Positions 26,250 through 35,412 of a DNA stretch of 64,000 nucleotides are shown in pieces. Numbering within the stretch: position 1 is the first letter of the stretch; each line of letters opens with the position of its first letter. Source of the DNA: Acidimicrobiales bacterium (GTDB taxonomy: Bacteria; Actinomycetota; Acidimicrobiia; Acidimicrobiales; MedAcidi-G1); the NCBI GenBank assembly GCA_014237715.1, contig JAAZZG010000001.1, positions 185,177 to 249,176 of the forward strand, in the 5' to 3' direction. Under the pieces are notes generated by a model, which was given only the letters and a program-made list of their open reading frames with translations, was not told the DNA's origin and did not search any database. The position numbers were made by a program, and so were the translations under genes.

Positions 26250-27518
26250 ATGGCGAAGTTCGGTGAGGGCGAGCTCCTGAAGTGTTCGTTCTGCGGGAAG
26301 ACGCAGAAGCAGGTCAAGAAGCTGATCGCCGGTCCCGGGGTCTACATCTGCGACGAGTGCATCGATCTCTGCAACGAGATCATCGAGGAGGAGCTCTCCG
26401 AGCCCACCGAGACGCCGACCGGTGAGGTCCCCCGTCCCCGAGAGATCTACTCATTCCTGGACGACTACATCGTGGGCCAGGAACGGGCCAAGAAGATCCT
26501 GTCGGTTGCCGTGTACAACCACTACAAACGGGTGCGGACGGCTGCTGCCTCGCCGGTCACCGGTGAGACGGTGGAGTTGGCGAAGTCCAACATCCTGCTA
26601 ATCGGTCCGACCGGTAGTGGCAAGACGTTGATGGCCCAGACCCTGGCCCGCATGCTCAACGTCCCGTTTGCCATTGCCGACGCCACGGCGCTGACCGAGG
26701 CGGGCTACGTCGGCGAGGACGTAGAGAACATCCTCTTGAAGCTGATTCAGGCCGCCGACTATGACATCAAGAAGGCCGAGACCGGGATCATCTACATCGA
26801 TGAGATCGACAAGGTGGCTCGCAAGAGCGAGAACCCGTCGATCACCCGGGATGTCTCCGGCGAAGGTGTCCAGCAGGCGTTGTTGAAGATCCTGGAGGGC
26901 ACCTCGGCGGCCGTTCCGCCCCAAGGCGGACGCAAGCATCCCCACCAGGAGTTCCTGCAGATCGACACCACGAACATCCTGTTCATCTGTGGTGGGGCGT
27001 TCGCTGGACTCGAGAAGTTGATCGAGTCCCGTCAGGGTGGTGCCGGGGTGGGCTTCGGTGCCGACGTCCGTTCGCCGTCAGATAAGGACGTGGGTGCGCT
27101 CTTTTCGGATGTCCGCCCCGAGGACCTCATCAAGTTCGGCCTCATCCCGGAGTTCATCGGCCGTCTGCCGGTGGTGGGCACGGTGGCCCAGTTGGAGATC
27201 GAGGCGTTGGTCAAGATTCTCGTAGAGCCCCGGAATGCGTTGATCAAGCAGTACCAGCGCCTGTTCGAGTTCGAGGACATCGAACTCGAGGTGGCCGAGG
27301 ACGCCCTGGTGGCCATTGCCGAGCAGGCACTTGAGCGGGGCACCGGTGCCCGCGGTCTGCGGGCCATCATCGAGGAGGTTCTCCTCGACGTGATGTATGA
27401 GTTGCCGGGCGACGAGGAGGCTGGCCGGGTGGTGGTTGATCTCGCCTCGGTGGAGGGTGACTCGGCGCCAACGGTGCTGCAGCGTGGGGACGTTCGGCCC
27501 GACCGCGCCGCATCCTGA
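26250..27518 (+). CDS. clpX: Clp protease ATP-binding subunit ClpX
   Basis: AAA+ unfoldase that feeds substrates to ClpP. 422 residues. An N-terminal C4 zinc-binding domain (C-S-F-C then C-D-E-C, residues about 11-38) precedes Walker A G-P-T-G-S-G-K-T, Walker [10 protein letters not shown] and the G-Y-V-G-E-D pore-loop region. The IGF-type ClpP-contact loop is not obvious as such. ATG preceded by GGGGGG. 45 nt after clpP and 19 nt before folC. Confidence 0.97.
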   Translation: MAKFGEGELLKCSFCGKTQKQVKKLIAGPGVYICDECIDLCNEIIEEELSEPTETPTGEVPRPREIYSFLDDYIVGQERAKKILSVAVYNHYKRVRTAAASPVTGETVELAKSNILLIGPTGSGKTLMAQTLARMLNVPFAIADATALTEAGYVGEDVENILLKLIQAADYDIKKAETGIIYIDEIDKVARKSENPSITRDVSGEGVQQALLKILEGTSAAVPPQGGRKHPHQEFLQIDTTNILFICGGAFAGLEKLIESRQGGAGVGFGADVRSPSDKDVGALFSDVRPEDLIKFGLIPEFIGRLPVVGTVAQLEIEALVKILVEPRNALIKQYQRLFEFEDIELEVAEDALVAIAEQALERGTGARGLRAIIEEVLLDVMYELPGDEEAGRVVVDLASVEGDSAPTVLQRGDVRPDRAAS

Positions 27519-27537
27519 TCCGACCCGGACCAGATTC

Positions 27538-28851
27538 ATGACGGACGACAACGTCCATGACCTACCAAGCGCGTTGCGTTTCCTGGATCGCCACGTCAAC
27601 CTCGAGGCGGCCGCCGGACGTATCCATGGCTTGAGCCTGGATGCCATGCGGGGCCTCACCGACGTGATGGGGCGGCCACAGATGGACGTCAGGACGGTGC
27701 ATGTGACGGGCACCAACGGCAAGGGTTCGGTCTCGGCCATGGTGTCGTCGTTGCTGGTCGCAGCCGGTCTCCGAGTGGGCGGCTATTCCAGCCCGCATGT
27801 CGACACTGTCCGTGAACGCCTCACCATGAATGGCGAGTGGATCACCGAGGAGGCGTTCACCGAACTGGTGGCCGATCTGGAGCGGTACGCCGGGGCAGCG
27901 CCGGAACGGCCGTCGTACTTCGAGTTGCTCACCGCGGCGGCTCTGCTGTGGTTCAGCAATGAGGCAGTGTCCGCGGCGGTAGTTGAGGTCGGCCTGCTGG
28001 GCCGCTACGACGCCACCAACGTGATCGATTCTGACGTCTCGGTGGTGACCAACATCGGACGGGACCACACTGACGGGACGGGCGACTGGCGTCGGGACGT
28101 GGCATCGGAGAAGGCCGGGATTATTCGGGCCGGACGGCCCCTGGTCCTTGGGGAGACGTCGATCGAACTACGTGAGGTGTTCGTCGCCGAGGCTCCCGAA
28201 CCGGTGTTGGCGCGTGGGGTGGACTTCGGCGTCCGCTCCACCGAACGGGCCGTCGGGGGACAGCTGATCGACTTCTGGACCCCGGGTGGAGAGCAGAGCG
28301 AGATGTTCCTTCCGCTGCACGGAGATCATCAGGCGGACAATGTCGCGGTGGCCCTCACGGCCGCTGAGGCCTTCCTCGATGCGCCGCTCGCCGATGACGT
28401 GGTGGTCGAGGGTCTCGCTTCGGTTCGGGTTCCGGGCCGACTCGAGGTGGCCTGCGCAGAACCATTGGTGGTGCTGGATGGCGCCCACAATCCGGAGGCG
28501 GTCCGAGCGTTGGCCGTCGCGGTCCCCGAGGTCTTCCCGGCGGCTCGACGCATCGTGGTCGTGGGTTGTCTCGGGCCACGAGAGCCGTACGAGGTGTTCG
28601 ACGAACTGGTGGCCCTGGCTCCCGATCTGGTGGTGGCGTGCACGGCTCCGTCTCCACGGGCGGTACGGGCTGCTGATCTGGCCACGCTGGCCCGTGAGCG
28701 CCGGATGGACGTTGAAGTGGTCCCCGATGCGGTCGATGCCGTGCGACTCGCCGTCTCGGTGGCTGACGAGGCCGACGTGGTGGTGGTGACCGGTTCGTTC
28801 TATGTGTTGTCCTCGGCCCGCGAGGCTCTCGCCGGCATGGATCGCCCGTAG
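27538..28851 (+). CDS. folC: Folylpolyglutamate/dihydrofolate synthase
   Basis: Mur-ligase-family enzyme adding glutamate to folates (and usually to dihydropteroate). 437 residues. The P-loop H-V-T-G-T-N-G-K-G-S-V lies near residues 56-66, Y-S-S-P-H and E-R-L-T form the omega region, and D-G-A-H-N-P-E-A begins the C-terminal glutamate-binding domain. ATG at 27538 selected; the frame continues upstream into clpX. Unlike many genomes there is no valS between clpX and folC. The last codon, TAG, forms the start of the ndk -10 box. Confidence 0.93.
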   Translation: MTDDNVHDLPSALRFLDRHVNLEAAAGRIHGLSLDAMRGLTDVMGRPQMDVRTVHVTGTNGKGSVSAMVSSLLVAAGLRVGGYSSPHVDTVRERLTMNGEWITEEAFTELVADLERYAGAAPERPSYFELLTAAALLWFSNEAVSAAVVEVGLLGRYDATNVIDSDVSVVTNIGRDHTDGTGDWRRDVASEKAGIIRAGRPLVLGETSIELREVFVAEAPEPVLARGVDFGVRSTERAVGGQLIDFWTPGGEQSEMFLPLHGDHQADNVAVALTAAEAFLDAPLADDVVVEGLASVRVPGRLEVACAEPLVVLDGAHNPEAVRALAVAVPEVFPAARRIVVVGCLGPREPYEVFDELVALAPDLVVACTAPSPRAVRAADLATLARERRMDVEVVPDAVDAVRLAVSVADEADVVVVTGSFYVLSSAREALAGMDRP

Positions 28852-28854
28852 CCT
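28849..28854 (+). promoter_or_regulatory. -10 box TAGCCT of ndk, overlapping the folC stop
   Basis: The first three bases are the folC TAG stop. 7-nt gap to the ndk ATG at 28862. Confidence 0.5.
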
Positions 28855-28861
28855 CCCCGCC

Positions 28862-29269
28862 ATGAACCGAACCCTCGTCATCTGCAAGCCCGACGCCGTC
28901 GAACGCGGCTTGGTCGGGGAGATCATCGGCCGTTTCGAACGCCGGGGTCTGACCGTCGCGGCGGCCGAACTTCGCCTGCTGGACGCCGACACGTTGGCTC
29001 GCCACTACGAAGAGCATGTGGGAAAGGGCTTCTACGACGACCTGGTGGCCTTCATGTCCCGATCGCCGGCCATGGTGCTCGTCGTCGAAGGGCCCGAGGA
29101 CACCTTCGCCGTGGTCCGCTCGATGATGGGGGCGACCAATCCCCGCGATGCGGCACCGGGCACCATCAGGGGCGACTTCGGCCTCGTGATGACCGAGAAT
29201 CTGGTCCATGGGTCGGATGCCAACGAATCGGCTGACCGCGAGATCGGCATATTCTTCCCCGGCCTTTAG
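28862..29269 (+). CDS. ndk: Nucleoside diphosphate kinase
   Basis: Balances NTP and dNTP pools through a phosphohistidine intermediate. 135 residues, the usual length. Starts R-T-L-V-I-C-K-P-D-A-V. The catalytic His116 lies in N-L-V-H-G-S-D-A-N-E-S-A, and G-x-T-N-P-x-x-A-A-P-G-T-I-R is intact. The ATG at 28862 follows a -10 box by 7 nt, so ndk can be transcribed separately from folC despite the 10-nt gap. Confidence 0.97.
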   Translation: MNRTLVICKPDAVERGLVGEIIGRFERRGLTVAAAELRLLDADTLARHYEEHVGKGFYDDLVAFMSRSPAMVLVVEGPEDTFAVVRSMMGATNPRDAAPGTIRGDFGLVMTENLVHGSDANESADREIGIFFPGL

Positions 29270-29407
29270 GCCGCTCATGGCGCTACCGCTGTCCAGAGCG
29301 AACGAATGCCCGCGGTCAGTGGTCGCGTGTACGCGGAGAGTGGCATTTAGTTGATGGACGCGTTACGTTTCCGGGAGTACCGGGGCGTCTCGCTCCGGAT
29401 CTGACCT

Positions 29408-30520
29408 ATGCGCGGCCCGTCCGTGCCCGGTTCGACCGACCCGACGACCGATGGAGCCCACCGGGCAATGGCCGCTACTCCAGATCGATCGGCAAGGCGG
29501 CCGGTCATCGGCTCCCGAGACATCGCGGTTGACCTCGGGACGGCGAACACGCTGGTCTCGGTACGGGGCGAGGGCATTGTTCTTGACGAGCCGTCGGTGG
29601 TGGCCGTCAACGCGCTGGACGGGACCCTTCTGGCCGTTGGCGACGAGGCCAAGCGGATGATCGGCCGAACGCCCGACCACATCCGCGCCGTGCGCCCCCT
29701 CAAGGACGGCGTCATCGCCGACTTCGAGGTCTGCGAGAAGATGCTCCGCTACTTCATCCAGCAGGTCCATAGTCGCAAGTGGGCCAAGCCGCGAATGGTG
29801 ATCTGTGTCCCGTCGGGGGTTACCGGCGTAGAGCGAAGAGCTGTCCAGGAGGCAGCCGAGTATGCGGGTGCCCGCCCCCCTGCTTACATCATCGAGGAAC
29901 CCATGGCGGCCGCCATCGGGGTTGGTCTCCCGGTTGCCGAGCCCACCGGTTCGATGATCGTCGACATAGGTGGCGGTACCACCGAGGTGGCCGTGATCTC
30001 CCTAGGCGGCGTGGTGGCTGCCCAGTCCACCCGTGTGGGCGGCGATGAGATGGATGACGCTGTCAAGCAGTTCCTTAAGAAGGAAAAGGGCGTCGACGTC
30101 GGCGACCGAACAGCGGAGAACATCAAGATCCGCCTCGGGTCAGCCCACCCCCTGACTCAGGAGATCCGAGCCGAGGTCAGCGGTCGTGGCCTCCGCTCCG
30201 GACTGCCCGAAGCGGCGGTCTTCACCACCCGTGAGATCCGCGAGGCACTCGAGGAGCCCGTGTCGGCCATCATCGACACCGTGAAGGTCACTCTGGATCG
30301 GACGCCACCCGAACTGGCAGCCGACATCATGGACCGGGGTATCACCCTGGCCGGTGGCGGCGCCCTGCTGATCGGACTGGCCGACCGGATCCGTGCCGAG
30401 ACTGGCATGCCGGTCTGGATGGCTCCCGATCCGCTGCGGGCCGTGGCCATGGGAGCCACAGCGGTACTCGAGGAGTTCTCGCGCTTCGGGGACATGATCT
30501 TCGGCGACGACGCCGAGTAG
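29408..30520 (+). CDS. mreB: Rod shape-determining protein MreB
   Basis: Bacterial actin that organises lateral wall synthesis. The phosphate-1 loop I-A-V-D-L-G-T-A-N-T, connect and phosphate-2 motif V-D-I-G-G-G-T-T-E-V, and adenosine motif L-A-G-G-G-A-L-L are intact. The 370 residues include an N-terminal tail of about 35 before the core. The ATG at 29468 would shorten it to 350, closer to the family norm. A TACGTT at 29364-29369 could be its -10 with a 30-nt leader. First gene of the elongasome operon mreBCD-mrdA-rodA. Confidence 0.95.
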   Translation: MRGPSVPGSTDPTTDGAHRAMAATPDRSARRPVIGSRDIAVDLGTANTLVSVRGEGIVLDEPSVVAVNALDGTLLAVGDEAKRMIGRTPDHIRAVRPLKDGVIADFEVCEKMLRYFIQQVHSRKWAKPRMVICVPSGVTGVERRAVQEAAEYAGARPPAYIIEEPMAAAIGVGLPVAEPTGSMIVDIGGGTTEVAVISLGGVVAAQSTRVGGDEMDDAVKQFLKKEKGVDVGDRTAENIKIRLGSAHPLTQEIRAEVSGRGLRSGLPEAAVFTTREIREALEEPVSAIIDTVKVTLDRTPPELAADIMDRGITLAGGGALLIGLADRIRAETGMPVWMAPDPLRAVAMGATAVLEEFSRFGDMIFGDDAE

Positions 30521-30526
30521 GCGACC

Positions 30527-31399
30527 GTGGCGGCCCCTCGGCCCACGGGCGTTCCCCGTCCTACCCTGCTGATCCTGATCGCCACGGCTCTCACGCTGCT
30601 CACCCTGCAGTACCGGGGGGTGGAACCGTTGGGTGCATTCCAACGGGGCGTGCGCGACGTGATCGAGCCACTCCGTACGGTCAGCGATCGGGTGGTGTCA
30701 CCCGCACGCTCTGCGTGGAACGGACTGTTGAACTACGACGACCTAAGGGCCGAGAACGAGCGTATGGCCGCTGAGTTGGCCCGTATGCGGGGCCGGCGCC
30801 TGTCGGCAGAGGCTGATGAAGAGCTACTGGAACGACTTCTGGGCGAGGTTGACATCGGCTTTGCCGACCTCGACACGGTGGTAGTCCGGATCCTGGGGAC
30901 GCCGCCTGGGAACTTCGCCACTCACACCATCGAGGTGGACAAGGGGAGTGATGACGGCCTCGCCGAGGGGATGCCGGTGGTGACCGGCGCCGGGCTGGTG
31001 GGCCGCCTGGAATCGGTGGACCGAGCCCGCTCGGTGGTTCGGTTGGTCACCCATCCGGAGTTCCGGGTGGGTGTACGGCTGGTGGGCTCCCAGGACGAGG
31101 GGCTGGCCCATGGAGGCGGACGGACGGGCTTCCTAGTGATCGACGCAGGGGTACGGGCCGACGCGATTGTTGAGGCCGGCGAGGTGGTGGTGACCTCCGG
31201 CGGACGCAGCCGGTTCCCCGCTGACATCCCCGTCGGTCGGGTCTTGGATCCGGGCGGTGGCAGCGATTTCCGTCGGGAGATCGTCGTCGAGCCGGCGGCC
31301 TCTCTTGAGAATCTGAGTTTCTTGAACGTGCTCCTGGTGGCTAAGGAGCGGATCTTTGATCCGTCGACACTCCTGGACCCGGGGGAGCGGTCGGGATGA
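30527..31399 (+). CDS. mreC: Rod shape-determining protein MreC
   Basis: Bitopic scaffold linking MreB to periplasmic wall enzymes. 290 residues. One membrane helix lies near residues 10-28, a coiled coil about 63-100 (L-R-A-E-N-E-R-M-A-A-E-L), then the beta-rich MreC domain with G-L-V-G-R-L and V-T-S-G-G-R-S-R-F-P-x-x-I-P-V-G. GTG start 6 nt after mreB. The stop overlaps the mreD start (ATGA). Confidence 0.92.
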   Translation: MAAPRPTGVPRPTLLILIATALTLLTLQYRGVEPLGAFQRGVRDVIEPLRTVSDRVVSPARSAWNGLLNYDDLRAENERMAAELARMRGRRLSAEADEELLERLLGEVDIGFADLDTVVVRILGTPPGNFATHTIEVDKGSDDGLAEGMPVVTGAGLVGRLESVDRARSVVRLVTHPEFRVGVRLVGSQDEGLAHGGGRTGFLVIDAGVRADAIVEAGEVVVTSGGRSRFPADIPVGRVLDPGGGSDFRREIVVEPAASLENLSFLNVLLVAKERIFDPSTLLDPGERSG

Positions 31400-31935
31400 C
31401 CGGTCGATTCCGTGTGTTGGCTCTGCTCCTGACCGCAGCCGTGCTCCAGGCGACGGTGTTCGATGAGATCCGGCTCGACGGCGTATCCGTCGAATGCCTC
31501 CTGCTGGTGTCGGTGCTGGCCGGCTTCCACGGAGGCCCGGAGCGGGGCGCCACCGTGGCTTTTCTGGCCGGCCTGCTCCACGACTCTGTGGGTTCCACGC
31601 CACTCGGGGTGCATGCGCTGGTCTATGCGCCGATGGCCGCTATGGCCGGCCACCTCTCGGTCCGTCTGGTTGAGGGGGCCCGGACGTTGGCCATGGCGGG
31701 CCTGATTGCTGCGGTCATGGTGGGTGTGGCCGCAGCAGCGGGCGTCGGTGCGTTGTTTGGTCTGCACCCGGTCAGTGGGGTCGACCTGATAACCACGGCG
31801 GTCATTGCTGCGCTGTCCACCCTGGTGATTGCCGGTCCGACGAGCAGAGTCGTGCGATGGGCTGTCACCGGTGGCCTTCCGGTTGACATCTCCCTGACTG
31901 AGGGGCCCGCAGCGGGCGGATCGTCGGGCAGGTGA
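31396..31935 (+). CDS. mreD: Rod shape-determining protein MreD
   Basis: Integral membrane partner of MreC. 179 residues, about five helices. The family pattern is seen in the first helix (L-Q-A-T-V-F) and in G-A-T-V-A-F-L-A-G-L-L-H-D-S-V-G-S-T-P-L-G, a conserved helix with embedded Asp. Sequence conservation in this family is low, so position between mreC and PBP2 carries much of the assignment. A gap of 10 nt separates it from mrdA. Confidence 0.88.
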   Translation: MTGRFRVLALLLTAAVLQATVFDEIRLDGVSVECLLLVSVLAGFHGGPERGATVAFLAGLLHDSVGSTPLGVHALVYAPMAAMAGHLSVRLVEGARTLAMAGLIAAVMVGVAAAAGVGALFGLHPVSGVDLITTAVIAALSTLVIAGPTSRVVRWAVTGGLPVDISLTEGPAAGGSSGR

Positions 31936-31945
31936 ACTCGGACAG

Positions 31946-34225
31946 GTGAATGACGTCAGCCGCTACCGGATGCGGGTTCTGGCCATCATCGGCCTCTCGA
32001 TGTTGGCTGTCCTCGCGGCCCGGCTCTGGTACCTGCAGGTGATGGTGAGCGAGGAGGCCGTGGCCACTGCGCGAAGCAATATCACCAGGGTCATTTCGGT
32101 ACCCGCGCCCCGTGGCCGGATCCTCGACGTGGATGGTCGGGTGATGGTGGGAAATCGGACGACCACCGTGCTGACCATGAACCGACACGAGCTCGCCGAG
32201 GCCGGGTTCGACGCGGACCAGACTCGGGCGATGCTCACCGAGGTAGCCGTTGAGATCAACCGGTCCGGTCAGCTCGTGAAGGTCTCCGACGTGGAGCGGG
32301 CGCTACGCGACCCGTCCTACGGCCGATACGACGATGTGCCCATCGCCCACGACGTGGGCGGTGAGCTCCTGGTGTTCTTCGGTGAGAGGCCCGGTCGGTT
32401 CCCCGGCGTCAGCGTGGCCGAGAGCACGGTGCGTTCCTATCTCTACGGTGATCTGGCCAGCCACGTCTTGGGGTGGGTTGGCCCGGTCAACGATGTAGAG
32501 CTTCGAGAGCGTCGGCCGCCGCCGGGAAAGGGGTACCGCCTACGGGACCAGATTGGTAAGGCCGGCGTGGAGCTCATGTTCGAAAACGACCTCCGGGGCG
32601 TGGCCGGCCGCAAGGTCGTCGAGGTGGATCGCCTCGGCGAGATCGTGCGTCAGCGCGAAGACCTCTTTGTTTCGCCGATTCCCGGGGACGACATCGTCCT
32701 CTCGCTTGACGTCGACGTCCAGTACCTCGTCGAGCGTGAGTTGGAGCGATCAATCCACCTCGCTCGGAGCCGTGAACCCGATCAGGATCCTGACAATTCG
32801 AACCGCCTCCTACCCACCTTCGACGCCCCTGGGGGCGCCGTGGTGCTGCTGGATCCGATGGTCGGATCGGTGGTGGCCATGGCCTCCTACCCGTCTTATG
32901 ACCCCAACGACTCGATCGGTGGCTTCTCGTTCGAACAGTGGACCGCCCTGAACGACCCGGCCAACGACCTTCCAATGTTCAACCGGGCCATCCAGGGCGA
33001 GTACGCGCCGGGATCCACCTTCAAGCTCTTCACGGCCCACGCGGCCTGGCACGAAGAGGTCTTCGGGGTGGGTGCCGTGCCGAGGGCCGACGACCCGTGG
33101 GACGACCCCGGCGCCTACGTGCTGCGGGCCTGTGGCGATGTGGATCCGACCGATCCACCACCCGGTTGTCGGTATCGCAACGCCGGAGAGAAGCAGTACG
33201 ACCGCGTGGACCTGACTCGCAGCCTGACGGTGTCCAGCGACGTCTACTACTACCGGATCGGTGAATCGATTTACACCAACCCCGGACACCCGGACACTGC
33301 CATTCAGGATGCGGCGACCGAGTACGGCCTAGGCCTCGAATCGGGCATCACCCTGCCGTTCGAGCAGGATGGCTACCTCCCCACGCCTACCAACCGGCGG
33401 CTCCGTCACGAGGGAAATCCGGTGGCCTTCCCCGAGTGGGGTTGGTCGACCGGCGACAACGTGATCACGGCCATTGGCCAGGGAGAGGTACTGGTCACTC
33501 CATTGCAGCTGACCAACGCCTTCGCTACGTTCGCCAACGGAGGGGTTCGCTTCGCCCCGAACGTGGTCGACCGAGTGGTGGGTCGTGACGGTTCCACGGT
33601 GCGGACCTTCGGACCCCGCGCGTTGTCCACTGTGGACATCCAGCCGGGTTTCCGTCTCCGCGTCCTCGAGGGCCTGAGCGGGGTGACCGCTGACGAGGAG
33701 GGAACGGCCTACTGGGCGTTCAACTCGGAGGCCACCGATGGCGTGTACTTCCCGCTGGACGAGTTCCCGATCGCGGCCAAGACGGGCACGGCTGAGGTAC
33801 GGGGCAAGGCCGACACGTCGATATTTGCCGCCTTCGGTCCGGCCAATTCGCCGACCCACACCATGGTGGCCGTCCTCGAGGAGTCCGGGTTCGGATCCAG
33901 CGTGGCCGCCCCGCTGGTGGCCCGTGTCCTGAAGCAGGTGCTAGAGGACACGGTGCCCGAGGCGCCACTGGCCGCCGAGCGGTACGCCCGGTCGGCGGCT
34001 CTCCCGTTGTGCGTGGCCTGGCACCGGTGGCGAACCGGGGACACGCTTGACCGCCTGGAGGCGGCGGACCCCTCGTCGGGGGAGGCCGGGGGACCGGTCT
34101 TGGACGCGTCGGGACGGGTGGTGGTCCGGGGCATCCGGGTCGACTGCGAGGACCTCATCGGGGACGTGTTGGATGTCTTCGCCGGTGACGTGGCGACCGG
34201 TGGCTCCGGTGGAGGTTCGGGCTGA
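31946..34225 (+). CDS. mrdA: Penicillin-binding protein 2 (elongation transpeptidase)
   Basis: Class B PBP crosslinking peptidoglycan in the elongation complex. 759 residues. One N-terminal membrane helix lies near 10-28, then the pedestal domain with A-P-R-G-R-I-L-D. The transpeptidase follows with Ser357 in G-S-T-F-K (SxxK), S-S-D (the SxN position, D being normal for PBP2) and Lys612 in K-T-G-T-A. About 100 residues follow the enzymatic domain (after R-V-L-K-Q-V-L-E), Gly/Ser-rich at the end; that tail is longer than in E. coli PBP2. GTG start. Its stop shares a base with the rodA ATG. Confidence 0.93.
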   Translation: MNDVSRYRMRVLAIIGLSMLAVLAARLWYLQVMVSEEAVATARSNITRVISVPAPRGRILDVDGRVMVGNRTTTVLTMNRHELAEAGFDADQTRAMLTEVAVEINRSGQLVKVSDVERALRDPSYGRYDDVPIAHDVGGELLVFFGERPGRFPGVSVAESTVRSYLYGDLASHVLGWVGPVNDVELRERRPPPGKGYRLRDQIGKAGVELMFENDLRGVAGRKVVEVDRLGEIVRQREDLFVSPIPGDDIVLSLDVDVQYLVERELERSIHLARSREPDQDPDNSNRLLPTFDAPGGAVVLLDPMVGSVVAMASYPSYDPNDSIGGFSFEQWTALNDPANDLPMFNRAIQGEYAPGSTFKLFTAHAAWHEEVFGVGAVPRADDPWDDPGAYVLRACGDVDPTDPPPGCRYRNAGEKQYDRVDLTRSLTVSSDVYYYRIGESIYTNPGHPDTAIQDAATEYGLGLESGITLPFEQDGYLPTPTNRRLRHEGNPVAFPEWGWSTGDNVITAIGQGEVLVTPLQLTNAFATFANGGVRFAPNVVDRVVGRDGSTVRTFGPRALSTVDIQPGFRLRVLEGLSGVTADEEGTAYWAFNSEATDGVYFPLDEFPIAAKTGTAEVRGKADTSIFAAFGPANSPTHTMVAVLEESGFGSSVAAPLVARVLKQVLEDTVPEAPLAAERYARSAALPLCVAWHRWRTGDTLDRLEAADPSSGEAGGPVLDASGRVVVRGIRVDCEDLIGDVLDVFAGDVATGGSGGGSG

Positions 34226-35394
34226 TGGTCGACCTGCGCCGCCCTGACTACGAGACCCCACGGGTTCTTCGTCACGTAGACCTGGTGCTTCCTGTACTCG
34301 CGTTGGCTACCGGAGCCATCGGTGTGCTCATGGTCTATTCCGCGACTCGCGGACCAGCCACGGACCTTCGTCCGGCCGAAACGTTTTTCTTGGGTCGGCA
34401 GGCCCGGCTGGTCGGCGTGGGGGCGGGCGCCATGGTTTTGGCGGCCTGGTTCGGCCACCGACGACTCCAACGGATGATGTGGTTGATCCACGGCGTGACG
34501 CTGGGCGTCCTGGTCGCTGTACTGGCAGTGGGTAACGAGGTGAAGGGATCCCGTTCGTGGTTCCAGATCGGCAGTACCCAGTTGCAGCCTTCGGAACTAG
34601 GCAAGGTGGCGCTCATCGTGGTGCTCGCCGCCTGGCTGAGTCGTACCGAGGCCCCGTCGGGTCCTCGGGTGCTGGTAGCCGTGCTTCTGGTCGCCGGGCC
34701 GGTGGGTCTGATCGTGCTCCAGCCCGACCTAGGGACGGTGCTGGTCTATGGCGCCATCGCGGCGGGCATGGTCTTCGTGGCCGGAGTGAAGGGTCGACAC
34801 CTATTAATCCTGGGCCTCTTGCTGGTCAGCGGGGTGGTCGCCGTCCTCCAATCCGAGGTGCTGGAGGACTATCAGATTCGTCGCCTACTGGTGTTCGTCG
34901 ACGAGGAGACCGACACGGCAGCCAGCTACAACCTCGAACAGGCCGAGGTGGCCATCGGTAACGGGGGATTGACCGGGCGAGGCCTCTTCCAGGGGACGCA
35001 GAACAACTCTGCGCTGGTGCCCGAGCAGCAGACGGACTTCATCTTCACCGTGGTAGCCGAGGAGACAGGTTTCGTGGGCGGCGCCCTCCTCCTCGGTCTG
35101 GTCGGACTACTGCTCCTACGGGTCCTCCGTATCGGGCAGATGGCCGACGACCGATTCGGCATGTTGTTGTCGGCCGGCGTGTTTTCGATGCTGGCCTTCC
35201 AGGTGTTCCAGAGCGTGGGGATGTCCACCGGGATCATGCCCATCACCGGAATCCCATTCCCTCTGGTCAGCTACGGCGGATCCTCGATGCTGACCACCTG
35301 TCTGGCCCTCGGTCTCGTTCAGAGCGTGCACATGCGACGCCACCAGGTCCTCAGCCGACGGACCGAGTCCGCGAGGCGGGGCCAGCCCGCCTGA
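34225..35394 (+). CDS. rodA: SEDS peptidoglycan glycosyltransferase RodA
   Basis: Polytopic SEDS polymerase that works with the preceding PBP2. 389 residues with about ten helices. Conserved pieces are S-R-S-W-F-Q-I-G, Q-P-S-E-L-G-K, L-Q-P-D-L-G-T and P-E-Q-Q-T-D-F-I-F-T-V-V-A-E-E-x-G-F in the long extracellular loop, then G-I-P-x-P-L-V-S-Y-G-G-S-S-M. RodA is preferred over FtsW because of the mre/PBP2 operon. TGATG overlap with mrdA. Confidence 0.95.
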   Translation: MVDLRRPDYETPRVLRHVDLVLPVLALATGAIGVLMVYSATRGPATDLRPAETFFLGRQARLVGVGAGAMVLAAWFGHRRLQRMMWLIHGVTLGVLVAVLAVGNEVKGSRSWFQIGSTQLQPSELGKVALIVVLAAWLSRTEAPSGPRVLVAVLLVAGPVGLIVLQPDLGTVLVYGAIAAGMVFVAGVKGRHLLILGLLLVSGVVAVLQSEVLEDYQIRRLLVFVDEETDTAASYNLEQAEVAIGNGGLTGRGLFQGTQNNSALVPEQQTDFIFTVVAEETGFVGGALLLGLVGLLLLRVLRIGQMADDRFGMLLSAGVFSMLAFQVFQSVGMSTGIMPITGIPFPLVSYGGSSMLTTCLALGLVQSVHMRRHQVLSRRTESARRGQPA

Positions 35395-35398
35395 TCGG

Positions 35399-35404
35399 TA
35401 CGAT
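35399..35404 (+). promoter_or_regulatory. -10 box TACGAT, near-leaderless start of radical SAM gene
   Basis: 8-nt gap to the ATG at 35413. Confidence 0.45.
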
Positions 35405-35412
35405 AGTGAATC

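Noticed and set aside
28355-29278. A 307-codon antisense frame across folC and ndk
   Set aside because: Pro/Arg-rich shadow translation; ndk and folC are complete on the plus strand.
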